From Diadema setosum (taxonomy: Eukaryota > Echinodermata > Echinoidea > Diadematoida > Diadematidae), in contig NC_092701.1 in NCBI RefSeq assembly GCF_964275005.1, forward strand, positions 8,135,955-8,199,954: a stretch of DNA of 64,000 bases, in the 5' to 3' direction. The notes under the pieces are model-generated. The model did not search any database, was not told the origin of the DNA, and worked only from the letters and a program-made list of their open reading frames with translations. Below are positions 35,826-48,436 of this stretch, piece by piece; position 1 is the first letter of the stretch, and each line of letters opens with the position of its first letter. The translations under genes and the position numbers were made by a program.

Positions 35826-36739
35826 AAAAAAAATGTCCTTTGCTGAAAAAAAAAAGACAGGAAGAAACAAGAATGATTTATTAAACGTGTTCATAAGGAA
35901 GACGAGGAAACATCATCAGAAACTGATGATTGGTGACGTGACAAGGTTTTCGGGTCTCAGGCTTACATACTTTTGTCTCAGGTCCTCCGTAAAGTTTAGT
36001 TATTACTTTTGTCTTGTCAACTATATGATTCTCGGCATTTTCGTAAAGAACCATGTGAGCTATAACATGCTATCTCTATGACAAGTATCCACATATCGCG
36101 TACAACAGTTTATCCTTATCTATGTGATGCAATATCATAACTATTGTTATTATTATCATCATCTTCATTTTTTATATCATATGATGGATTATATATGATG
36201 AATCAGCCTCATTCTGGGGAGTTATTGTCAATGGAAACCGACTGACGAATAACTGACCGACTAACGAATAAACGCGTTGACTGTGCTCTTATGACATTTT
36301 GTCTTATGATAAGTTATTGTGTTTATGTGTATACGTGTGTGTCTGCATTAGTACATGTGTTGCCGCCACAATCAAAGTAAGGAAAATGAAAAGAAAATAA
36401 CTAGTAACTTAAAGGAGATTTATGATAAAATTTTCTTGTTTGCCTCTTTGACGTTGATTTTTCTTACGTTTAAATGAACAGGGTTTTTGTTGTTTTTTTT
36501 AAACAAATCTAATTCAAGTTGAATTGAAACCTATATACATCGGAATGCAATCGTTTGGCTTCGTTGGTAGCACTTAGTGTGGTAGATGAGGTTCTTAGCA
36601 AAGAGTAAAATCAGTGTTTGTCATTCTCGGTGAGTTGCTTTAGCCGCCATGACCAAGGTGTAAAGTGCAAGTGGCAATAACGAAACATCTATTGAATACG
36701 CAAACGCTATCCTCCAGGCAATCTAGGACAGTAAGCTTA

Positions 36740-37350
36740 CATTTTCCTTTCTTAAGATCCTTTTAAAGAAGAAATCGACTCCAGAATTTCATCAATTTCA
36801 TTAAATAAAGAAAAAAAACTGCAGATTATTGCAAAATAATCAAAATAGGAAAAGAAATTAAGGAAGTTTTGACATTCTGAAATTTTCAAAATTTTTCGGA
36901 AAATACTTTTTACCAGCCGTTATGAATATTCAAATCAGCAAATTTATGATGTCACGCCCTTACAATTCCTTATTAATTTCATATACAAACATGACAACAA
37001 ATCACATAATTCAACTGTAAACGTATTAAACTTCTCTTAAATCACTCAAAATAACAAGGAACAAATATTTACTGTTATGTTGCTAAGGAAATATGCTTTT
37101 ACATGTATAACATAACATACATGAGGGCATGTGAGGGCATGACATCATCAACTCTCTCATTTGAATATTGATAAGGACTAGTCAAGCAATGTTCTTGAGA
37201 AAAATGTGAAGCTTGAAAATATCATACCTTCCTTAATTTTTATCCTATTTTTGTCATTGTTTAAACGTTAAAAATCAACATAAATTGCAGCAGCTAATTT
37301 CACTTTTCAGCTGTCAATGATGGATTACAAGACCCCTCCAACAACAAACA
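36740..37350. repeat. Diverged inverted-repeat (fold-back) element, ~600 bp
   Basis: AAAAGAAATTAAGGAAG near 36851 mirrors CCTTCCTTAATTTTTATCC near 37228, and GAATATTCAAATCAGC near 36924 mirrors TTTGAATATTGATAAGG near 37161, with TGATGTCACGCCCT mirrored by GGGCATGACATCA. Identity between arms is about 75%. It is non-coding, probably an old MITE. Confidence 0.55.
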
Positions 37351-38984
37351 AACCAACAAACAAACACTGCGCACTGTCCGCAGGGTGATGATGCGTCTGT
37401 AAGTTACGTAATATCACAGTTTCATGCATAGTCTTATTCTCCGTCTCTCTCAGAAAAATGTGAAAATCTAAAAACTATAAGATGACAGATGTTGCATTTT
37501 TGTTCGTTAAAAATGCAATGAAGTTTGTGGGGTTTTTATTGATACGCGAAATGAAGTGAGTGTAAACGCAGAAGGAATGAATTACTAAAAAACCTTCATT
37601 CCAAATATAATTTTTTAAATAATATTTTTAGAACATTTACTAGCTTGTGTTTTGTATGATCAAAGTGATAAAGAATATGTCGGAGAAGACCTGCAAATAT
37701 AGAAATGTCATCTGAATAAGAACCTCTTAGTTGTCTTAATGCTGTATGCCATCGACTTTAAGTCTAAAGGATGAAAAAGAACAAACTCTGAAGAGGACTG
37801 TCGAAGAAATATCATGATGTAAATGTGAAGATAAAATCGAAGTATATTCATTAGGGTTGCATTACAGAAGATATCGATTTCAAGTCAAGATCAAAACAAG
37901 AACTCCTCTACAGATCATGGTGGTTATTAAAAGCACAAAATACTGGGGAATATATTGATTTTTGCGAGGAGACAGACAATAGCTTCTACAGAGCTACTGC
38001 TGGATTTTTTTTTCAGCCCACTTGTTTGGGAAAAGAGCAGCCATTAAACACATAAGTGATATGTCAGTACAAGAACTTGAAGTCTTATTTTCTTTTAAAA
38101 GCAAAATTCAGAAAGCTTAATGCATTCCTGCATTCAAGAGGGAAATCTTTATGTGCAAAACTTTTCAGCGACCCTTTCGTAACCAGAGGGAAAAAAAGGA
38201 CATTAAGAGAATTCTACGTCTAAGAAATTGTTCGGCAATTTTCCCCGACTCTTATCGATTAGTGTTCTTACGCTCTTACCTACATTCGCTGAATCAATAC
38301 GCATGAAAAAAAAAATCCTTTTTATTGTCAACAGAGCAAGAAAAAGCCATTGAAAAAGTGTGTGCATACTGCTCTTCAGATGAAAATCATAAGTTGATCC
38401 GAAAATGATTATTATGAGGTTATTCTGAAGGTTCGTTATTCCTAAGGTTTGTTACTCCGAAAATGTAAAGACCATTAATTATCTTATTCGTTGCTCCAGA
38501 AACAACTTTCACACCTCGGCACAATTTAAGGATAGATTAAACAAGTACCCAGAAACGGAGGAGTCATAAAACTGTCTTTGGATTGTCTTTGACTCTTGCC
38601 CCCTTTGATACTGTTTACTTTGTTCATGTTTGCAAAAAAAAAAAAAAAAACCAAACAAACAAACTTGGGATTACCAGTCTACAGCAGTTATGGTTTTTTC
38701 AATGTCATATCGTCTTTCTTTTTCTCTGCTCGATCTCTTAACGACTTTTCTCTCCGAGTGTCTGTATGTCTTTGTATCAGCGTTCATTAGGCTAATATGA
38801 TTGGAACAGTTGAATCACTGCACTCGGGTTTAGAATGTTTATTTCTTCAATTACATCACTTTGAATTATGTTTGTTATGTATTTTGTTTTGTGATGACAG
38901 CCATGTATATCATGATATCCTAACTGCATGATATAAATGTTCGTTATCATTACTAAATAGATGTAATTTCCGATTCACCCAGGT
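37351..38984. other. Non-coding DNA
   Basis: No gene was seen. A fragment of the TTCGTT/CCGAAGG fold-back family lies near 38420-38465, and a poly(A) run near 38632-38650. Confidence 0.5.
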
Positions 38985-39336
38985 TTATGTGTTCATTTCC
39001 ATCTGAGAAGATGGCTGGATAGCTCATATTCAGCAACGTTAAGCTGGTCTTCTATGGGGTCCAGTTGGATGTGAGGTGGGACCACGTCAGCGGGTTAAAC
39101 ACCCTGCTCTTTGCGATGAATGAATGAACCGGGATCTTTTACGTGCATGAGTTGTTACTCTCTCATACACGGAACCATTTTATGTCCTATCCGAGGGACT
39201 TAGTGTTTTTGCCTCTTGCTAGAGGGGGCGGTATATGCTTAATACACACAACATTGCTCAGTCCAGACTCGGGTTCGAACCCGGGCCCTTAGGATCGTGA
39301 GGCAGACGCGCTACCGACTGAGCCAACTCACCGCCC
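38985..39336 (-). mobile_element. tRNA-derived SINE, copy 1
   Basis: On the minus strand the 5' head (39262-39336) reads GGCGGTGAGTTGGCTCAGTC and GGGTTCGAACCCGAG, carrying tRNA-type A (TGGCTCAGTCGG) and B (GGTTCGAACCC) promoter boxes for RNA polymerase III. GCCTCAC at the anticodon position does not identify the parent tRNA with certainty. A ~270-base non-tRNA body follows. CCCAGGT occurs at both ends (38978-38984 and 39334-39340), a candidate 7-bp TSD. About 88% identical to the copy at 48437-48809. Confidence 0.85.
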
Positions 39337-39774
39337 AGGTAACTTTCAAGACAGGTACCAAATTAAATCATTGCATTTGTACCTACTGATTTGAAAGCAT
39401 GGTATGCTATATAGTTTCGTTGAGATGGAGAACCACATTTAAACTTTTTTAATTTGATATAATTAATTAAATGAAATATTACAGAGCGTACAATTTCTAG
39501 AGGAGCAGAGAATCTATTTGATGAAAACCGGACCCTTCTTGAAATGACTGAGATATCCTAAAACAAAGTAAAACGGATGTGGTGCCAATAAAAGGCGGTA
39601 CCCACATTTTACTTTGTTTTTTCGTATGAAGACAATTCACAAATGCTATTGTCCATTAGGAGCAATGTTTCAAAAAATGTTCGAATTATTTTGTTTTTGG
39701 TGCATGTGTAGGTAAATTTATTACAAAATGATTATCCTACCACTTAGAGATTTTGCCATTTATAGGGCATATGT

Positions 39775-40025
39775 AGGGCCTCAAATATAAGGAGATTTCT
39801 TTATTTTTCTCAATAAAGCATAACTTTAGACGGTTTATTCTAGAAACAATTTTATTATAACTATTGTTCACATCCTGTATATTTAATAATACTTAACATT
39901 GGTTATAATGATCATGGCATTTTACATTGGTTGTTTTTATATACCTAGCTCACAATTTAGAACTATTTTGAAGCACTAACGCTGGATTTTGTGTTTCATC
40001 CGCAAATGGTAAATAATGCCTTTAA
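39775..40025. repeat. Dispersed repeat, copy X
   Basis: GACGGTTTATTCTAGAAACA and about 230 bases around it recur at 49466-49698 in the same orientation with high identity. In the second copy a 485-bp element (49700-50184) is inserted at the end of the shared part, so this copy gives its empty site (AATAATGCCTTTAAACAC). Confidence 0.8.
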
Positions 40026-40879
40026 ACACTTTTAAGAGACCAGAAATGCAAATATACAGATCATATCTTAGATCACAGACAAACGATGGAATAATCATCA
40101 CCCTGTGTTAAATTGAAATTAATTTTTGTGTCCCAATGTGGTTTATAATCAACAAACTTAATTATAGAATCATCACTATCTCATGACAAAAGATCTGTCA
40201 CAACAGGTAATAACCGTTTTGGCAACATGCAGCTAAGTGGACTGTCAAGAACAGTGATAAAAATACTTTCACTCACTCTATTACACATGATCCAATCTCC
40301 CAGCAATGCATTTTAATCCGTTCTGAACGATTTAAAAACATCGATGGAACACTCATAACACTGGGCTTTTGCTGTTGATGATGCTGTATTTCTTGGCCCA
40401 GGGGGATCTAGAAAGATTCCATATCTGGGTCCCTCAATTTGCTGTATCGATTGTCACAGAAACGGACCTACACAAAATAAATTGTTTCAACGCGTCAGTA
40501 CACATTCTGGAGTAGAATCGTACAAAGGAAACAAACAGGAAAGCTTGGAAGAGGAGGAACACAAACCTCGATCTTTACATTCAAACTGTTGCAAACATTG
40601 CCTGAGCAACTCTGCCCTCTAGTGTTCAATTCAGGTCATCTGATAATTGCACTCTACGAACTAAAATAATCCGTGATTCCCAAACCACATTTTAATTTAA
40701 CTACGAAATATCCCATCTTTCCTTGCGAGCAGAACTTTCAGTTTTATTCTTGGTCTAATAAGAGTCATCAATCATGTTGACATTTTCACAAAACAGATTG
40801 GGAAGTTGATAGCATTAATACTTTAAAGCGGGTTTACAAATACATCAACCTATATATTTTTTTTCTGTGTTTGAAAATA

Positions 40880-40914
<35 letters not shown>

Positions 40915-42625
40915 AAATATGCATTGACTTTTTCAACTGTTTTGCAATTTGTTTTGCAACTTGTTAAGTGAATGTTGTTTATTGTATATGGCTGTATATT
41001 TTGCCATTCCACTGTGCACATCTTGATGAAAACAGTTGTATGTGTAAACTGGTGTATTTCTTTTCCTAACAACGAAGGTGAAACGTGTGTTTTCCATTTA
41101 AGAAGGAACGTGTGTTGTTCGGTTTCGAAACGTCAACACAAGAAATTCAAAAATATCTTAACTGTCTTAACTCGTATATGACTTAAATCTTATCATTCAA
41201 ATAAACAATAAAAATTATATAAAAGGTTATACATGACATGCTCGGGTAGGCACAACACCACTTACAACATAATTCGTTAACACAAGCTGTTTTACCAGAT
41301 CTAAGAATAGCTAAAGACAATCCCATGTTTTTGTGGGAGGGGGGGGGGGGGTTAAGACGATTCCACTAAAAATCAGTCATTATCTTCCCATTTTATTGCA
41401 TGCATTTGTACTGATTAACTGCATTTCTTATCGAATAAATGACAACAATAACACCAAAATAGAGAAGGATAAAATTACACAATTACAAACAGAAAGTACT
41501 TGTATGAAAACAAAGTATTTCATATATGTATACATCAACACGTGAACTGTATAATATTAAGCAAACACAATTTGAAGAAAGTCATACAGAATATTGTTTT
41601 ACTCCCATGGAAACCTTGAAACACACTCATTAACTCTCAAAATATGAAAATAGACAAAGTTTGTCTACGGTTTAAGTGCAATAGTTTGTTCCTTCACGTT
41701 TGTTAAATAAGTTTTGTACGTCGTAGATTTTTTTTTTTTTTGTACGCAAGCCAATGGTAACATATTATAGTTTATGACAGAGTATGTTTTGGTGAAATGC
41801 CTCTTACTGAACTGTGATCCATCAAATTCTCGGAATTTTATTTGTCTCCAATTCAGCTTTATAATGTATATATTTTTAATAATTCATAACTACAATTTTA
41901 CACCAACATCAAAACGTTGCACCTCAAAATTCCCTCATAATTCTACCATGCTGTTATTTGATCATGATGTAATATAATATATTGGAATCAATGCGACAAA
42001 ATGATTTAGGGACATTGCGGCTCAACCAAAATAAAGCCAATTCTTTCTGTCCGGGAACATGACTTGTGCGATTAATCACTACTTCCCTTTATTAAATAAA
42101 AAAAAAATGAAAGTCATGATTTCCAAAATTCTCAGATTTCTGTTTACACTTTTTTTTTCTAAAATTGATGAGGGGAACTTATACTCTGAAAACCACAGAG
42201 TCATCATAACACGAAAATAACAATTGTCATCATCAGGCCAGATGTTTGGAATTATCTGCCCCGAAGAGTACAAAAAAGTGTACACCGTTTGATATTTTCA
42301 GAGAGGATACCGCAATGATTCTCCAACACAATACATGTGCACATTATATATCGTAGGTTCCCATTATGTTACAATACTACTGTATTTTTACTGATTATCA
42401 TTATCACATCACAACACTTACGTCACTTGACAGTAGGTCCTCCGCACTGCTGATCACTGATGGACTGGCAAGACGTATTATGTATTTTACGACACTTCAT
42501 GTAACATTACCTCCAGCAACCTTTCTACTGAAGCTCTATAAATATAGTCTCCTGCATTTCCATTTATTTTCTTAGAACTCTGTTCGAGGTGCTTCTTCTG
42601 CTAGTGTTCATTTGATATGAAATTG
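40026..42625. other. Non-coding DNA
   Basis: No gene was recognised. A short (AT)n tract lies near 40885-40910 and a G-run near 41339-41351. Confidence 0.5.
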
Positions 42626-42630
42626 TTCAG

Positions 42631-42796
42631 CAGTGGCGGATCCAGAGGGGGGCACAACCGGTGCACGCCCCCCTTTATTTTTCGTTAAAGACAAAAGATA
42701 TTTAATGTAAAAAAAAAATGAAATGAAACCCGGAAGTGGCACCATTAGTCACGCCCCCCCCCCCCCCCCTTTACAGAATTCCTGGATCCACCCCTG
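42631..42796. mobile_element. 166-bp hAT-like MITE
   Basis: The ends CAGTGGCGGATCCAG and CTGGATCCACCCCTG are inverse matches of the CAGNGG...-type tips common in hAT elements. TTCAG flanks both sides (42626-42630 and 42797-42801). hAT elements usually duplicate 8 bp, so the 5-bp repeat makes the assignment tentative. The interior has a 17-base C-run. Confidence 0.65.
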
Positions 42797-43166
42797 TTCA
42801 GTATCATTTCTGTGTAGGTTTTTTAAAAACTATAATTGTTATAATGTTTGTTGGTGCGTATTTTTTACCTGAGAATTTTACATAGTGTGTATACACTGCA
42901 GTGTATGCCGAGACTTTGTTATATTCTATAATGTATTGTCAATGGAATGCAGAAATATAACTCAGCTGAACTGAAAAGCAGATAGTTATTGCTTTCACAG
43001 TTATAAACATACTCCTTCCCAAAATGAAAGATAATTAAGCGCTTAATCCCTCCCAAATCATTTTAGTCCTCTGGTTGGTCGAGAACAATGAAAGCGACAA
43101 AACATTTTTAGCATGAAAATGCTCATCAGGTCAGAGTCAAACTATTTTCTTACGTTAATAGTAAAT

Positions 43167-43270
<104 letters not shown>

Positions 43271-43552
43271 GGTGAGATTAAGGATGAGACGATAGACGTA
43301 GCTTGAATCCTCACAGTTTAATTTTTGTTCTCAAGGTTTCGGGCCCTACCATTTATCAAGACTGAGGATCAAAGAAATCGGACAAAACAATGATGATGGA
43401 TACAGAACATGATATGCAAAAATAAAATGGGAATAAAAGGGAAAATAATAACGATAATGATAGAGGCAGAAACAGCAGAAATAATAAAACTAATAGGAGT
43501 GTATTATATGATACACGTCAATCATATGTAACACACATACATACAATCACAG

Positions 43553-43757
43553 CGTATCCGGGCAATTACCCCCAGAGGGCAATTACCCCCCGGCTAAATA
43601 CTGTTTAGTGGTAAGGTTAGAGTTAAGATTAGGGTTACGGTTGGGTTTAGTGTTAGGAGTTTGGGTTATGGTTAGGATTAGTTTCAGGATTAGGATTAGG
43701 ATTAGGGACAGGGGAAGGGTGCGGGGTAATTGCCCAGGGGGTAATTGCCCTAGACCC
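43553..43757. mobile_element. Palindrome-ended element with TTAGGG-like core, copy 1
   Basis: Each end carries the motif GGGCAATTACCCCC twice, mirrored at the other end as GGGGGTAATTGCCC. The centre (43608-43718) is a degenerate array of TTAGGG-like hexamers (GATTAGGGTTACGG, GGATTAGGATTAGG). A second copy with the same layout lies at 50493-50707. The family name is unknown to me. No coding capacity. Confidence 0.7.
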
Positions 43758-44106
43758 AATCACAGGCCAGCATGCATATACACATACAGTATATGACCAA
43801 ACACACAACAGGAGGGCAAACAGTCGTGTAGCTTTGTTTAAGACCTCAAATTTCCATTTAGAAGCATCAGTTATGCCTAAAGATGAAAAAAAAAGAAATG
43901 TCCATTATTTTCGAATCTGCACTACTGAAACGCCTTTCTCTCCATCTCTCTCCCTTTCTTTCGCCCCTGCCCTTTTGGTCTTATAAAACATCTTTGGGAG
44001 GGGGTGGACGTGTCCCCTGGATTTTTCTTTCTTTTTTTTTAGCACTCTTGATAGACCTTGTCACGATGATTTGCAATGCGAACATGTTGAAGATTACAAA
44101 TGTTTG

Positions 44107-44470
44107 ATTGAAAATTCTCAAATATTCCACCAAAGGTGTGCATCACAGTCATGGTTGTTATTCTGAAAATGCATAGGCTCCCTCCCCGGCCCCTTTGGTC
44201 CACCTCTTACACACTGAGGACGCGCATAATGTCGATCTTGGATAAAGAGGTCGCGAAGAATAACGGATTTAGCCACATTTTCCCTACATTTAATCTCTTT
44301 TCTTTTATCAAAAATTGCAAATATTCCACCAAACATGTGCAACAAATCGTATCAATTCTGAGAATACAAAAGGTCCCTCGTGTGGGAGGGAGACATCCTT
44401 CTAAACATGGCTCGCAGTCCCACCCTCTGCGTACGCCCAGCCTCCCACCCGCCCTTCTCCACTCACTTAC
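44107..44470. repeat. Weak direct duplication, ~204 bp period
   Basis: CAAATATTCCACCAAAGGTG near 44127 recurs as CAAATATTCCACCAAACATG near 44319, followed in both by an ATTCTGA(A/G)AAT box and C-rich sequence. Divergence is high. Confidence 0.4.
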
Positions 44471-44570
44471 CACCTGTTGATTATTGGCCTGTTCTTCCTC
44501 CCCCGCACTCGGTGAAGCGATGGTCTTTGCACATTGCGATAATTGCTAAAAGAAATGGATGCAGGTAGGC

Positions 44571-44574
<4 letters not shown>

Positions 44575-44623
<49 letters not shown>
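44575..44623. repeat. (CA)n microsatellite
   Basis: Uninterrupted CA run directly left of the 44628-45297 element. Confidence 0.95.
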
Positions 44624-44624
<1 letters not shown>

Positions 44625-44627
44625 CTA

Positions 44628-45297
44628 TGTGACCGTGCATCACAAAACAAACAAAAAGTCGCACCCCTAGATTTTACGCGAGGACTCAAGAAAGGTGAAA
44701 TGGGTCAACCAAGTCAATTTTAAGTTTTCCATTTTTCTGAAAGAGCTATTCTTCTTCTACATTATTCTTGAGTTTGGGATCATAAATTGAATGGGAAATT
44801 GGGTTTTCACCAGTTTTTCTACAACTCTTTTTTGGTAGAGTATTGTGATCAGTTTTTTCTTAGAGGCCCCTTTTATTTCTTGAAAATCCTTTGCACCCTG
44901 TTCACTTTGAACTCTAATAACTTTTGAAAGGATGATGCTACTTCTCTGAAAGATAATATTTATCATGGTCAGAAAATGGTAATAGACAATGGTCAATTTC
45001 AGCTTAATCTGATAATCCCTCGATTGTTGGTGCTACAGTGGTTCACATCATGTTTTTGTCCCGTTCATGGCAAAGGTAGCACGGCTTAGTAAAGATTAAG
45101 GGCTTGAATAGACCCTATACTTCAGAGCCTCTTTTCTCAGATTACACTTTCCAGAGTGTGTGCTTTCTTTCCAACATTTATATAGGTTAGGAGAATCCAT
45201 TTGAATTGAGTTATACATCATTTTAAAGCTTAGAGTCTGCTCTTTAAGAATCTGCATGCCTGGCGACTTATTGTCTGTTATGTGGTGCAGGGTCACA
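44628..45297. mobile_element. 670-bp non-autonomous element inserted in CA repeats
   Basis: The ends TGTGACCGTGCATCACA and TGTGGTGCAGGGTCACA are inverse matches with two differences. A long CA run lies immediately left and CACACATACACAC-type sequence to the right. At 59152, GTGTGACCCTGC also follows directly on a GT microsatellite, suggesting this family favours or carries CA/GT repeats. Non-coding. Confidence 0.6.
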
Positions 45298-45929
45298 CAG
45301 GCGCGTACACACACATACACACGGGCGCACGCACATGCAGACACACTCAAAAGTCTTACCGTACCCCGCCTCATGCTCCAATAACTCCATTGTCAGCCTC
45401 ACAACCTTACTGAGCTGCTGTCTAAAGCACACACACCTAACTTCAGCACGCCTACCTCCACCCATCATCACTAGTAAGTAACAACTAGCACTTTTTTATA
45501 TTTTTACCAATTATTTTCGGACAACCCTTAATGTTCCGATTCCATCAATGCTGCCACTGTGTTTAGATGTCAGATTACCCACCCCTGCTTTTTGTTTTTT
45601 CAACACAACCGGAATGTTTCCCGCAATCGGTTGCCAACTGACTGCCGGCTTTCAACCAGCCCAAATGTGAATTGTATATCACATCGCACGTATCTATAGA
45701 TTATGTATATATTTGTTTTTCCTTTCGCTTTTCCTGTATCTGGGATTGTTGTCAAACACACCATTATACACATATTCAATTACTACTAGTATCATGATTT
45801 TTATTTATTGCCGTTATGGTTTATATGGTTGCCTGTCTTCACATGTGTGTGGAGATAATATTATGTGCGTGCATATTTGTATCTATAATAATGTGCATGT
45901 GTGTGCGCATGTGTCTGGTTATACGGTAT
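45298..45929. other. Non-coding DNA
   Basis: No gene was recognised; a CA-rich tract lies near 45307-45346. Confidence 0.45.
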
Positions 45930-46165
45930 GCTAATAGTGATAATGTTAATCGAAATAGATTATATAGATATAAACTGAAACAATTTATAAGGCTTTTCCG
46001 CACAATGTGTTATTCGGAAGCCTATGAATATACTACTGGAAACATGTCAACCACTTTTAAAGTTATTAATGAGATTTTAATGAGTACTTTGTTAACATAG
46101 GTCCTAGTCAAACTTCAAAAATAGATCCCACGCAAATAGATTTATCGCAGTACTTAGGTACGTCA
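45930..46165 (+). mobile_element. LINE reverse-transcriptase linker fragment
   Basis: One frame reads TTFKVINEI and another continues FNEYFVNIGPSQTSK...LSQYLG, matching the segment before the reverse-transcriptase core in the LINE at 52367 (STWKVINNVL, FNSYFVKVGSNLAD). A frameshift lies between the two near 46070. It stops at the junction with the minus-strand endonuclease ORF. Confidence 0.65.
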
Positions 46166-47866
46166 AATAATAATAATAATGTCCTTGGCGACATTGGTGA
46201 AAGACTCGTTGATCTGCCCAGCTTTTCCTGCAAAGTCACCCTGACGTAATCCCTCAATCACTGCAGGAGTCTGATTAGTCATTGTTCCAGTCATAGATTT
46301 TATATTTCTATGCCACTGGGAGGGGTTTATCTTCTTCATTTTTTGTACACGTTCCACATAAAATGAAGACTTTGCAGAGGCTATACATCTGGTCAACTTG
46401 TTTCTTATCTGCTTCCAGCGTGCTGTTTTACCAGCGGCAAATGCCCTCTGACGTTGCTTGATTAGAGATTTGATTTTAGGCGTGATCCAAGGTTTGTCAT
46501 TGTCATGCGTTCTTGTGGTACGTGTGGGGAAGTATGTGTCAATCAGCGGCAGGAGGGTTAAATAAAAAGTCTCACATTTAGCGTCAACATCAGTAGCATC
46601 ATGTACATGAGACCAGTCACGATCACTCAGCTTCTGACCGAATTCACGCATGGCACTGTCCGGCATAGGTCGAGTTGTTCGTATGTGAACTCGATTCGGC
46701 TTAGGTGTGAATTCCCGTGGAGACCACATGACCGTGGCATGGTCGCTGGCTCCCAGTGGGGGTAGTATGGATGGTGTCACATAAAATTGGTTTATATTAC
46801 TCACAATTTTGTCCAGTGTTTGATGACCCCTGGTCGGTTTGTCAACAACTTGAGCAAATCCATTACTGGCAGTCAGTGGAGTGATGTCGAGTTCATTGAA
46901 GTCCCCCAAAAGGATAAAGCCAGCATTGGGGTGCTTAGACGAAATGAGGTCCATCGATTCAAGAAGATGATCGATCAGGCTGTCGGCTGTAGGCGCATTG
47001 GGTGGGTGATAAATGGCCGCTACAACAATGATGGAAACGGATCGTGGGAGTCGTTCTGGGCAAACTTTCAACCATACGACTTCTAATTCATCAGGAACGA
47101 TAATGTCCGAGACCGGTTGAGAGTTCAGTGATTGCTTTGCATACAAAGCTACTCCCCCTCCCCGGCGGTGCGATCTCGATTTCACAAACACATCGTAATT
47201 CTCCAACGTGATGTAATCGTCGGGTAGATCGCAACGAAACCAGGTTTCGGTGACTGCTGTGATGTCAATATCATAAGTTCTAACATAGGTGGAGAACTCA
47301 TCAAATTTGTTGTTGAGCGACCGCGAGTTCGTCAAAAGAAATGTAGGAAACTCGGGTAGTGTTCTTACCGATTGGGCTGACACGAGCGGGACACATATCA
47401 GATTGGTTCTATTTCTTTGTGGCAGTTCGCTTCCTGTTCGCAGGGGTGACGAGTCGGTCGATGTCATCCGATGTCCGATTACCGTTGGTATCTTCCGTCG
47501 AAGTCGTCTGCCCCCTCTTTTACCTCTTTGGTTACGTTTTTGCCTCTGGGATTGACGATCGATTCCAAGTTGTCGAATGGTGTCCAACGTTGAGTGTGAT
47601 AAAGACACATGGGCGTGATTACGTAACCTTAACAAAGAGTCTACTGGGTATGACAGGCGGCGTCTTTGATGTGACCTGTGCGCGGGAAGTTCAAGTTTGG
47701 CATCCATTTTATCGAGCGGGCTACCTCGCCTGGCGGTATGCACGGTAGGACGCCAGAGTAGGTTGCCAGGACTAGCGGTCTGGCTATCGTTGATGGTCCG
47801 TAATAGATATACTGAGACAACAGTGAGAGTCCAGTGAAGAATCAGCATGATTGCTCTGTAATTCAC
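46163..47866 (-). CDS. LINE endonuclease protein without reverse transcriptase
   Basis: The intact 567-residue frame has a basic N-terminal third (RQSQRQKRNQRGKRGGRRLR) and then an apurinic-type endonuclease domain (about 180-390): TNSRSLNNK, VTETWF with the catalytic E, RRGGGVALYAKQ, AIYHPPNAP, LLGDFNELD and GASDHATVMW. Then comes the usual post-endonuclease linker with KPWITPKIKSLI and SFYVERVQKMK. It ends at INESFTNVAKD followed by isoleucines from an (ATT)n run and a stop. The reverse-transcriptase half is absent. Loss of the 3' half with the 5' half kept is the opposite of normal LINE truncation. Plus-strand LINE fragments of another copy flank it (45930-46165, 48028-48180). Confidence 0.8.
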   Translation of the reverse strand: MNYRAIMLILHWTLTVVSVYLLRTINDSQTASPGNLLWRPTVHTARRGSPLDKMDAKLELPAHRSHQRRRLSYPVDSLLRLRNHAHVSLSHSTLDTIRQLGIDRQSQRQKRNQRGKRGGRRLRRKIPTVIGHRMTSTDSSPLRTGSELPQRNRTNLICVPLVSAQSVRTLPEFPTFLLTNSRSLNNKFDEFSTYVRTYDIDITAVTETWFRCDLPDDYITLENYDVFVKSRSHRRGGGVALYAKQSLNSQPVSDIIVPDELEVVWLKVCPERLPRSVSIIVVAAIYHPPNAPTADSLIDHLLESMDLISSKHPNAGFILLGDFNELDITPLTASNGFAQVVDKPTRGHQTLDKIVSNINQFYVTPSILPPLGASDHATVMWSPREFTPKPNRVHIRTTRPMPDSAMREFGQKLSDRDWSHVHDATDVDAKCETFYLTLLPLIDTYFPTRTTRTHDNDKPWITPKIKSLIKQRQRAFAAGKTARWKQIRNKLTRCIASAKSSFYVERVQKMKKINPSQWHRNIKSMTGTMTNQTPAVIEGLRQGDFAGKAGQINESFTNVAKDIIIII

Positions 47867-48027
47867 AAATGTCCTCCTACCTCACAATACTGCATCCAGA
47901 TTGATCTTGGTGGTTCCCTGTAGACACCAGACAGGTTATAAGAGCAGTCACTCCAACAAAAACATGCAAATTGAAACAAATATTAAGGCAAACGAGGTGT
48001 GTAGGCGTCTATGCGATAGCGCCATCA

Positions 48028-48180
48028 CACGAAAAATGGTGTTTTCATGGATGTTAGCAAGGCATTCGACATTCTTGACCACACTATCCTTATACGTAAA
48101 CTGCAGTGCTATGAAATTCTTCGTAGAAATATCGCCGCATTTCATCTTTTACGCAATCATGCAACCAACCATGAACTGTA
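48028..48180 (+). mobile_element. LINE reverse-transcriptase motif-A fragment
   Basis: The frame reads GVFMDVSKAFDILDHTILIR and continues KLQCYEILRRN. FMDVSKAFD...LDH is the motif A region of CR1/Jockey-type reverse transcriptases (compare IFLDYSKAFDTINHEILLYK in the LINE at 52367). The piece is about 50 codons. It may belong to the same plus-strand LINE as 45930-46165, separated by the endonuclease ORF. Confidence 0.7.
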
Positions 48181-48436
48181 ACTGTTCACCGGTACCTCGA
48201 TGAGAAAACATCTTTTCTTGCCTTACTGATCAGTGAGCCATGTCTACTAAATTTGTGAAAGCCTTTAGTGAAAGCAGACTGACCTCTCCTATCCCTTTCT
48301 CCTTTCTACTACTGTATTCCTACACGCAAGTCATCCCTCCCATACGAGAGCTGCACGCAAATCAGGCCACGCTTAAGCTGTATAGCCCTACTGTGTCCAT
48401 TGTATTGCTGTTAGCATGGTTAGTTTTCTGCTGTAC

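Larger units (their letters stand above)
34600..36739. other. Non-coding DNA with microsatellites
   Basis: No gene was recognised. (AT)n tracts lie at 35035-35101 and 35260-35302, and a (CA)n(CG)n tract at 35782-35825. Confidence 0.5.

Noticed and set aside
39262-39336. Free-standing tRNA gene (minus)
   Set aside because: The tRNA-like head continues into a SINE body and recurs at 48735-48809; acceptor ends do not pair properly.
43553-43757. Former telomere or fusion point
   Set aside because: The TTAGGG-like core occurs in two copies with identical palindromic ends, so it belongs to a dispersed element.
44118-44568. Overlapping ORFs in the C-rich stretch
   Set aside because: No recognisable domain, open in several frames because of base composition, and overlapping a weak tandem duplication.
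47289-47748. Plus-strand ORFs opposite the endonuclease ORF
   Set aside because: Antisense shadows of the minus-strand endonuclease, which shows all family motifs.
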